From NCBI GenBank assembly GCA_051881355.1, contig JBJEPS010000093.1:1-8203 (forward strand): DNA of 8,203 nucleotides, read 5' to 3'. The DNA is from Fimenecus sp051881355. Lineage in GTDB: Bacteria; Bacillota; Clostridia; Oscillospirales; Acutalibacteraceae. How positions within the stretch are numbered: position 1 is the stretch's first letter; every line of letters starts with the position of its first letter. The translations under genes were made by a program, and so were the position numbers. Under the pieces are notes generated by a model. The model was not told the DNA's origin and searched no databases. It was given only the letters and a program-made list of their open reading frames with translations. Positions 1 through 5,715 of this stretch are shown piece after piece.

Positions 1-1348
1 TAACCTGTAATTTAAACGCTTCAAAGGTGCTGTATTCGTCGCCCGGCCATACAAGGGCACCGTATTTTTGACTGCCTGCCCATGCGCAACGGGAAAGATT
101 GACAATTTCGGTCTCTCCCTCTGTCTTTAAGCAGTCGTAAAACGCTTTTTCGCAGAGCAGGGGATACAGGTTGCCGATTTTGGATAATTTCCCCATTTTC
201 AGGGTGTGGCTTTCAAAATCCTTTCGGCTGATTGTCGGCTCAATTTCGTCCAGCCAGTAGTATTTAATGCCATTATCGTAATAATTCTTTTTGCATTTGT
301 CCCAAACATATTTGACCGTTTCGGGGTTACTCATATCAAAAAATGCGGTCGTTCCGAAAATGCCTTGGTCGGGCAAACCGCCTTTTGTTTCGGGGAGCAA
401 GCCTCTCGTTTCCATTTCACGGTATGTGTCGCTTTTAATTTCCGTGTGGGGCCAAAAAGAGATAACAAATTCCGTACCCATCTCTTTGAGTTCTTGCACC
501 ATTGCCTCTGGGTCGGGGAAAAGTTCCTCGTCAAATTTCATATCGCCTAAGGTTGGATAATGGTAAAAGTCGCATACAATAACATCAAGGGGCATACCAC
601 GGCGGTTGTATTCTCTTGCCACATCCAATATCATTTGTTGATTCCAATAACGCAAGCGGCACTGCCAAAATCCCATGGCAAATTCAGGCATCATAGGCGG
701 TTTGCCCGTAATACCTACATATTCTCTTACAAGTTCTTTCGGCGTGTCAGCGGCTATTACCCAAAAATCAAGTTTTTCCGTACAATCGGCAGTCCATATC
801 ATCTTGTCGTGTGAAAATTCTGCCTGACCGATAGCAGGATTGTGCCAGAAAAAACCGTAGCCTTTTGTTGAAATCACATAGGGAATACTTGCCTGGCGGT
901 TTTCCTGATACAGGGGAATAACCGAGTTCTTCAAATCAAATTTTCCGTGCTGATACTGCCCCATACCGAATAATTTTTCGTTTTCGGGAACCTCAAATAC
1001 CGCCCGAGCCTTGTATTCACCCTTTTCAATATGCTCAAATGTGTAATCAGATGAAACGGTTTTAATAAGCTTTTCGCCCTTGCCGTTGTAAAATGTGAGT
1101 GTTACAGCGTCACCTGCCGCTTCTATCGCAACCTTTGTATTTCCGTTTTCCAAAACACCGCGGTTGTCCGCCAAAGAAACAGTAGGATTTTCCGTACCCG
1201 TCGTTGAAATGACGGGCATATAATCTGCATAATCCTTGGACGACGCATAAATTCTGATACCGCCGCCGTAACTTTCGGCAGTCATACAAAATGCTGTTGT
1301 TTTGATTTGCAGAGCATTATTCTCTTGTGTGATGATAATTTTATCCAT
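1..1348 (-). CDS. GH31 family alpha-glycosidase (alpha-xylosidase-like), 3' end cut off by window edge
   Basis: The reading frame is open from an ATG at 1346-1348 to the left edge, giving 449 codons of a protein whose family usually has about 650-800 residues. The first ~220 residues look like the N-terminal beta-sandwich. The catalytic barrel follows: MGFWQCRLRYW at 225-235, VIVCDFYHYP at 256-265, and SFWPHTE around 297-303. YYWLDEIEP places the expected nucleophile at Asp367. RCAWAGSQKYG starts at 420, and WPGD (434-437) places the expected acid/base at Asp437. GH31 enzymes retain configuration and remove alpha-linked glucose, xylose or other sugars from non-reducing ends. The WLDxxEP form resembles the alpha-xylosidase branch more than the WxDMNEP alpha-glucosidases, so xylosidase is my preferred but unproven reading. 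There is no signal peptide, so it is probably cytoplasmic. It lies 25 bases after the GH29 fucosidase, and the Shine-Dalgarno AGGAGG sits 8 bases before the start. Confidence 0.9.
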   Translation of the reverse strand, partial: MDKIIITQENNALQIKTTAFCMTAESYGGGIRIYASSKDYADYMPVISTTGTENPTVSLADNRGVLENGNTKVAIEAAGDAVTLTFYNGKGEKLIKTVSSDYTFEHIEKGEYKARAVFEVPENEKLFGMGQYQHGKFDLKNSVIPLYQENRQASIPYVISTKGYGFFWHNPAIGQAEFSHDKMIWTADCTEKLDFWVIAADTPKELVREYVGITGKPPMMPEFAMGFWQCRLRYWNQQMILDVAREYNRRGMPLDVIVCDFYHYPTLGDMKFDEELFPDPEAMVQELKEMGTEFVISFWPHTEIKSDTYREMETRGLLPETKGGLPDQGIFGTTAFFDMSNPETVKYVWDKCKKNYYDNGIKYYWLDEIEPTISRKDFESHTLKMGKLSKIGNLYPLLCEKAFYDCLKTEGETEIVNLSRCAWAGSQKYGALVWPGDEYSTFEAFKLQV

Positions 1349-1356
1349 TTTCTGGT

Positions 1357-1362
1357 CCTCCT
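1357..1362 (-). promoter_or_regulatory. Shine-Dalgarno site of the GH31 gene
   Basis: On the minus strand the site reads AGGAGG, a perfect match to the consensus, 8 bases before the ATG at 1346-1348. It fixes the start of the edge-truncated GH31 gene. It lies wholly within the 25-base gap after the GH29 stop codon, which leaves no room for a separate promoter and supports cotranscription of the two glycosidases. Confidence 0.85.
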
Positions 1363-1373
1363 GTAATACACAA

Positions 1374-2729
1374 TCATAAAGTATGCATTGTCAACACATA
1401 GGCTGGTTCTTTGTCATACTGCCGCGGAAACGTAACATGTACTGCATCGCCGTTTTGAATAAAATCCAATTCTTCCCCGTTAAAGTGAACGGATTGCACT
1501 TTGCCGTTTGCATACATTGTCACTTCGGGGGGCAGGGTGTTCTCCTCATCTTCTGGCAGATAAATTGCATAAACCTCATTCCCCTTTGATGTATATGCAA
1601 AATTCTCTTTGCGGTACGGTATGGCGGGACGGGTTTCGTAAATGGCAAAGCCGTTTTTGGCAAGCCAAACGCCGATGTCCCTTAAAATCGGGTATACGGG
1701 CGCGGGCAGTCTGCCGTCGGGGCGCGGACCGATATTCAAAGCAAGGTTGCCGCCCTTTGCCACAATATCGCAAAGCATATGTATTACGGTTTTCGCGTCT
1801 TTGTAAGTGTCATCATAACGGAACGAAAAACTCGTACCAAGGGTAACACAGCTTTCCCACGGCACATTGATGGGGTGGTCAGGTATGGTTTGCTCGGGCG
1901 TGATGAAATTCTCGTTCTTACCTCCCACGGTTCTGTCTGCCACCATAAGCCACGGCTGAATTTTGCGCGCTTCCTCCATAATTTTTGAAAGGTGGATATT
2001 CTGCATATTCCACGGGTTAACCTGTCCGCCGTCCAGCCACAAACATTCAATTCTGCCGTAGTTTGTAATCAATTCGAGCATTTGGTTTTTGGTGTATTCG
2101 CAGAATTTGTTCCAAAGTTTCGGGTGCAAAAGTGTTTTGTAGCTTGGGTTGCGTGTCATATATTCATTTTTTGAAAAGCCCTTTGCCCAATAATATTCAC
2201 AATGCCAGTCGGGTTTTGAAAAATAGGCGTGAACCTTTAAGCCTTCGTCACGGAATGCGTCAAACAAATGCTTGCATATATCTGCATTCTTGTTTTTGCT
2301 GAAGGGACATTCGGGCGAGGTGATTTTATAGTCGGAATACTTTGTATCCCACATACAAAATCCGTCATGGTGCTTTGTGGTGAACAGTACATATTTAAAC
2401 CCGGCGTCCTTTGCTGTTTTTGCCCATTGTTCGGGACGAAAACGCACGGGGTTAAAGGTCTTGATTAAATCCCAATATTGCTCTTTAAACTCGGCACAGG
2501 TCAAATCGTCGTCCACATCGCCCCACGCCCAGTCACGGTCAGCGTCGGGCAGTGCCCAAGACTCCACAATGCCCCATTGTGAATATGCGCCCCAATGGAA
2601 CATAATGCCGAATTTTCTATCTTTGAACCGTTCCAAGGACTCCAAAACTTCAGGCTCCTTGGGGCGGACATAGCGCCTCTCCTCGCTGTATTTGTGATTG
2701 TATAATTCGTTGAATTTCCCGACTTCCAT
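1374..2729 (-). CDS. GH29 alpha-L-fucosidase, probably cytoplasmic
   Basis: This 451-residue protein is a complete GH29 enzyme of usual length; the family hydrolyses alpha-linked L-fucose from oligosaccharides with retention of configuration. Visible family signatures are FGIMFHWGAYS near 40-50, TTKHHDGFCMWD at 117-128, and ECLWLDGG at 228-235 with the expected nucleophile Asp233. TPEQ (277-280) and PWESC (290-294) follow; they contain candidate acid/base glutamates, which I cannot assign without a structure alignment. The GGNLALNIGPRPDG segment (326-339) closes the barrel, and about 380-451 form a small beta-rich C-terminal domain. There is no signal peptide or membrane segment, so the substrate is probably an imported oligosaccharide. 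The ATG start is supported by AGGGAG at 2734-2739. It is the first gene of a two-gene operon with the GH31 enzyme and has its own promoter. The linkage preference (alpha-1,2/3/4/6) cannot be read from the sequence. Confidence 0.93.
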   Translation of the reverse strand: MEVGKFNELYNHKYSEERRYVRPKEPEVLESLERFKDRKFGIMFHWGAYSQWGIVESWALPDADRDWAWGDVDDDLTCAEFKEQYWDLIKTFNPVRFRPEQWAKTAKDAGFKYVLFTTKHHDGFCMWDTKYSDYKITSPECPFSKNKNADICKHLFDAFRDEGLKVHAYFSKPDWHCEYYWAKGFSKNEYMTRNPSYKTLLHPKLWNKFCEYTKNQMLELITNYGRIECLWLDGGQVNPWNMQNIHLSKIMEEARKIQPWLMVADRTVGGKNENFITPEQTIPDHPINVPWESCVTLGTSFSFRYDDTYKDAKTVIHMLCDIVAKGGNLALNIGPRPDGRLPAPVYPILRDIGVWLAKNGFAIYETRPAIPYRKENFAYTSKGNEVYAIYLPEDEENTLPPEVTMYANGKVQSVHFNGEELDFIQNGDAVHVTFPRQYDKEPAYVLTMHTL

Positions 2730-2770
2730 AGTTCTCCCTCACAAAAGTCATTTGTATTCTGTTTTTTAAA

Positions 2771-2799
2771 ATTGTAGCATCTTACAGCCGCTTTGTCAA
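2771..2799 (-). promoter_or_regulatory. Sigma-A promoter of the GH29-GH31 operon
   Basis: On the minus strand the -35 box is TTGACA (2794-2799, perfect), the spacer is 17 bases, and the -10 box is TACAAT (2771-2776, one mismatch). Transcription would start near 2764, about 35 bases before the GH29 ATG. The promoter lies just after the terminator of the upstream serine hydrolase gene, so the glycosidases form an independent unit. I saw no convincing cre site or operator palindrome around it, so carbohydrate control, if any, is not visible here. Confidence 0.85.
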
Positions 2800-2815
2800 A
2801 ACAGCAGATACATTT

Positions 2816-2859
2816 AAAAAAAGCGAAGCACCGTATTCCTTTGCAGGAACACGGTGCTT
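2816..2859 (-). terminator. Intrinsic terminator after the serine hydrolase gene
   Basis: A hairpin with arms AAGCACCGT (2826-2834) and ACGGTGCTT (2851-2859) forms 9 base pairs. One A/C mismatch follows, then 4 more pairs (TTCC/GGAA) around a 6-base loop. On the minus strand it is followed by seven Ts (2816-2822), three bases after the stem. It starts 17 bases after the stop codon at 2877. Six Ts also end the plus-strand side (2858-2863), so the hairpin could work in both directions, although no plus-strand gene arrives here. Confidence 0.88.
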
Positions 2860-2876
2860 TTTTCGTTAGTATAAAA

Positions 2877-4487
2877 TCAGTCTTTAAATTTTCCGTAGTG
2901 TTTCGGCTCGGCGATGGGCGGGGCAAACCGAATTAAAATCTGCGCCGCTTTGGCAATGACGGGGTTTTTAATGACCTCTTTAAAGCTACCGATTAAAGAA
3001 TCGCAAATCTTATAGGTGGACGGCGTCGAGGTCGGCGTGATGGTCACACGGTCGTTGCGCTTGAACAGGAAGTTTAAGTCGCGTTTGCCGATGGTTTCAA
3101 TCGGGCGAATGGAAACCTTTAAGTTCACATCGTCCAACCACACCGCGTTTGCACACACTTTAAAGGTGACCTGCCCCAAGGTCATCGTACCGTAGCGGTA
3201 ATGACCGTCCATGCCGCAGTCCACGGTATTGTTTTCGTCGCCCTCGTCCCAGGTAATCGAGCATTCGTGCTCTTTAAAGCGGAAACGGATATTGTCGATA
3301 TTGCCTGCACGGTCAGACATCATAAAGGTGACGGCGAGCGGCAACATACTCATGGGGAACCCGATGAGATTTAATAAAATCTTTTTGCGCACTTTAATGG
3401 TTCTGCCGTCGATTTTCGGTTCCAGCATCGAGCGCGGGGACACGGCAGGGCGCTCGATTAAAGAAGTTTCAAACTTCGGCGGTGTTTCCCTATCCGTATT
3501 TTCATTTACAAATGCATAGGGGAAGAATTTCCAAATGGCGTCGCGTGCCTGTTGTTCAATCGGTACCGCCGCCGTAGTCACGATACATGCGTCATAGTCG
3601 GGCAGAACAATCGCGAACTGTGAGAACATACCGTCCGCGCGGAAGGAGTTCGGGATGCCGTTGTTCATCCAGAAGCAGTAGCCGTAGCCGCTGGTTGCGT
3701 CCGGCTCCTCGCCCGGCTGTTTGACGCCGTCGGGCAGCTGGTTTACGGTTGCTTCCTTGACCCATGCAGCGGGAATGACACGCTTACCGCGGTACTTACC
3801 GCCGTGCAAATAGCAGTCCGCAAATTTTGCCAAATCTTCGGTGGTGATGTAAAGCCCCCAGCCGCCGGCTTCAATGCCGTTTTGATCAGTTTCCCAAAAC
3901 GGAATCTCTATTCCTAACGGCTCAAACAGGCGCGGCGTTAAGTATTCAATCACGCTCATTTTCGTGACACGGTGCAATATGGCGCACAGCATGTAAATAT
4001 TTTCATTGACATACAGGAATTGTGTGCCCGGCTCAAACACCCATGGGGAGTTGATAAAATCGGCAATCCAGTCGATTTTGCCTTTGTCCGCCATCATATC
4101 GGTCTGTTTGCCCGAGGTCATGGTGATGAGCGTGCGAACAGTCATTTTTTCAAAGTACGGGTTCGGTGTCTTCGGCGGATAATCCGGGAAAAAGTCAACA
4201 ACCAAATCGTCCAAGGATAAAAGCCCCTCCGATACGGCAAACCCGATTGCCGTAGAGGTAAAGCTTTTGCTGACGGAATACATGGTGTGCTTTGTATGCG
4301 CATCGTACGGCTCGTTATACCACTCCACAGCGACCTTACCGTGCCGCAATACCATTAAACTATGAAATTCCAATTCCTCGCGCCGAATGTACTCAATGAA
4401 TTGTTCCACAACATCAGCGTAGACGCCCACAGCCTCAGGCGAGGTCGCACGCGGTAAATCTGTCTTTTTTGTTGGCAAAAGAAACAC
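2877..4487 (-). CDS. Serine hydrolase, class C beta-lactamase/PBP-like fold with extra C-terminal region
   Basis: The first ~325 of 536 residues show the PF00144 fold (class C beta-lactamases, DD-peptidases, esterases). The SxxK nucleophile motif is SVSK at 71-74 within MYSVSKSFTSTAIG. The second motif, YxN, is Tyr159-Val-Asn161. In place of the usual HxG/KTG third motif it has RADG (282-285) followed by FSQFAIVLP. Residues ~360-536 are a beta-rich extension that I do not recognise. There is no signal peptide and no lipobox, so the protein appears cytoplasmic, which argues against a resistance beta-lactamase or wall peptidase; an esterase or amidase is more likely, with substrate unknown. The listed start is GTG at 4485-4487, but the GAAAGGG at 4489-4495 is only 1 base from it. 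A TTG at 4476-4478 has 10-base spacing and may be the true start, shortening the protein by 3 residues. The gene is monocistronic, with its own promoter and terminator. Confidence 0.87.
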   Translation of the reverse strand: MFLLPTKKTDLPRATSPEAVGVYADVVEQFIEYIRREELEFHSLMVLRHGKVAVEWYNEPYDAHTKHTMYSVSKSFTSTAIGFAVSEGLLSLDDLVVDFFPDYPPKTPNPYFEKMTVRTLITMTSGKQTDMMADKGKIDWIADFINSPWVFEPGTQFLYVNENIYMLCAILHRVTKMSVIEYLTPRLFEPLGIEIPFWETDQNGIEAGGWGLYITTEDLAKFADCYLHGGKYRGKRVIPAAWVKEATVNQLPDGVKQPGEEPDATSGYGYCFWMNNGIPNSFRADGMFSQFAIVLPDYDACIVTTAAVPIEQQARDAIWKFFPYAFVNENTDRETPPKFETSLIERPAVSPRSMLEPKIDGRTIKVRKKILLNLIGFPMSMLPLAVTFMMSDRAGNIDNIRFRFKEHECSITWDEGDENNTVDCGMDGHYRYGTMTLGQVTFKVCANAVWLDDVNLKVSIRPIETIGKRDLNFLFKRNDRVTITPTSTPSTYKICDSLIGSFKEVIKNPVIAKAAQILIRFAPPIAEPKHYGKFKD

Positions 4488-4518
4488 ACCCTTTCAAGCA
4501 AAATGTTTTTACCGTGCA

Positions 4519-4547
4519 AGTATAGCATAAATTTTCAAAAAAATCAA
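4519..4547 (-). promoter_or_regulatory. Sigma-A promoter of the serine hydrolase gene
   Basis: On the minus strand the -35 box is TTGATT (4542-4547), the spacer is 17 bases, and the -10 box is TATACT (4519-4524), preceded by TGC, which gives an extended -10. The spacer is very A/T-rich. The predicted transcription start near 4512 leaves a leader of about 25-35 bases. It lies directly after the ilvE terminator. Confidence 0.8.
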
Positions 4548-4557
4548 CAAGTTGCAC

Positions 4558-4586
4558 AAAAAAAGACAGGCTTTACGCCTGTCTTT
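4558..4586 (-). terminator. Intrinsic terminator after ilvE
   Basis: A perfect 10-base-pair stem has arms AAAGACAGGC (4562-4571) and GCCTGTCTTT (4577-4586) around a 5-base loop. It runs into seven Ts on the minus strand (4558-4564, overlapping the stem base). It lies about 40 bases after the ilvE stop and ends the dehydratase-ilvE transcript. Confidence 0.92.
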
Positions 4587-4625
4587 CGGAAAAATGGACA
4601 AGTCTGTCTACTATTGTTGAGTGAA

Positions 4626-5696
4626 TTACAGTACTTTGACAGTCCAGCCGAAACGGTCTGGACGCTTGCCCCATTGAATACCGGTCAGTTCGTCGTACAG
4701 CTTTTGCGACAGCTCGCCGATTTCACCGTTGTTGATGGGCATAACCTTGTCGCCGACGCGCAGCTCGCCGATGGGCGAAATGACTGCCGCCGTGCCGCTG
4801 CCGAAGGCTTCAAGCAGTCTGCCTTCGTCAAATGCCTTCTCCAGCTCTTCTACGGAGATACGGCGCTCCGAGACATTGTAGCCCCAATCCTTCAAAATTT
4901 CTACACAGGACATTCTCGTAATGCCGCCCAAAATACTGCCGGTGTCCAGTGAGGGGGTTACCACTTCGCCGTCAAGGACGAAGAACACATTCATTGTACC
5001 GACTTCTTCCACATATTTGCGCTCTACGCCGTCCAGCCACAGCACCTGTGTGTAGCCGAGTTTTTCCGCAACATCCTGTGCTTTCAAAGAGGTTGCATAG
5101 TTGCCGCCGGTTTTGGTAAAGCCCACGCCGCCTTTGACCGCGCGGACATATTGGTCTTCCACATAAATTTTCACAGGATTCAACCCCTCGGGATAGTATG
5201 CGCCGACGGGGGAAAGAATGACCGAGAAAATCAGATGCTTTGCCGGGTGCACGCCGACGTGCGCGTCCACAGCGAAAATAAACGGACGAATGTAAAGTGA
5301 GGTGCCTTCTGCGGTGGGAATCCAGTCGCTGTCCACACGGACCAGCTCTTTAATGGCTTCCACGGCGAATTCCTCGTCAATCTGCGGAATGCACAGACGG
5401 TCGCTCGAACGATTTAAACGCGCCATGTTTTTGTCAGGACGGAATAAAAGCACTTCGCCGCTTTCGGTGCGGTAGGCTTTCAAGCCCTCAAAAACCTCCT
5501 GCGCATAGTGCAGGACCATTGCTGCAGGGTCCAATGCGAACGGCGCATAGGGAATAATGCGCGGGTCGTGCCAGCCCTGTCCCTCGTCATAGTTCATGAC
5601 GAACATATGGTCGGTGTAGTACTGCCCGAAGCCCAGCTTGCTTTGGTCGGTGGGTTTTGCCTTCGGGTTTTTGGTTTTTTCGATTTTAATTTCCAT
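4626..5696 (-). CDS. ilvE: Branched-chain amino acid aminotransferase IlvE
   Basis: This fold-type IV PLP enzyme exchanges the amino group between glutamate and the 2-oxo acids of leucine, isoleucine and valine, the last step of their synthesis and the first of their breakdown. The sequence aligns well by eye with the mammalian/Bacillus-type BCAT group. QEVFEGLKAYR is near 66-76. GGVGFTKTGGNYATSL carries the PLP Schiff-base lysine at about Lys195. EEVGTMN (230-236) and FGSGTAA (298-304) are the cofactor-binding segments. I chose the ATG at 5694-5696, giving 356 residues, the normal family length. GGAG lies 9 bases upstream of it, whereas the longer frame back to 5744 would overlap the preceding gene and lacks a ribosome site. 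It starts 19 bases after the dehydratase stop and is almost certainly cotranscribed. The protein is cytoplasmic, and no T-box or leader attenuator is visible. Confidence 0.95.
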   Translation of the reverse strand: MEIKIEKTKNPKAKPTDQSKLGFGQYYTDHMFVMNYDEGQGWHDPRIIPYAPFALDPAAMVLHYAQEVFEGLKAYRTESGEVLLFRPDKNMARLNRSSDRLCIPQIDEEFAVEAIKELVRVDSDWIPTAEGTSLYIRPFIFAVDAHVGVHPAKHLIFSVILSPVGAYYPEGLNPVKIYVEDQYVRAVKGGVGFTKTGGNYATSLKAQDVAEKLGYTQVLWLDGVERKYVEEVGTMNVFFVLDGEVVTPSLDTGSILGGITRMSCVEILKDWGYNVSERRISVEELEKAFDEGRLLEAFGSGTAAVISPIGELRVGDKVMPINNGEIGELSQKLYDELTGIQWGKRPDRFGWTVKVL

Positions 5697-5705
5697 TTCA
5701 AACAT

Positions 5706-5709
5706 CTCC
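5706..5709 (-). promoter_or_regulatory. Shine-Dalgarno site that sets the ilvE start
   Basis: On the minus strand the segment reads ACGGAGATG. GGAG is 9 bases before the ATG at 5694-5696 but abuts the in-frame ATG at 5703-5705, which is therefore too close to be used. This supports a 356-residue IlvE. The site is in the 19-base gap after the dehydratase gene. Confidence 0.75.
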
Positions 5710-5715
5710 GTTTGT

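Noticed and set aside
206..814. Plus-strand open frames of 84-114 codons opposite the GH31 gene
   Set aside because: They are antisense shadows of a frame with clear GH31 motifs, show no recognisable domains, and have no convincing ribosome site.
2501..2926. A 141-codon minus-strand frame bridging the GH29 start and the serine hydrolase end
   Set aside because: It spans the terminator and promoter and overlaps conserved coding sequence in another frame; its translation resembles no protein.
2877..4487. Antibiotic-resistance class C beta-lactamase
   Set aside because: There is no signal peptide, the third motif is not KTG, and the protein is much longer than AmpC-type enzymes; the shared fold alone does not support resistance.
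4503..4952. A 149-codon plus-strand frame opposite the 3' end of ilvE
   Set aside because: It runs through the ilvE terminator hairpin and the serine hydrolase promoter and is antisense to conserved ilvE sequence; it is a shadow frame.
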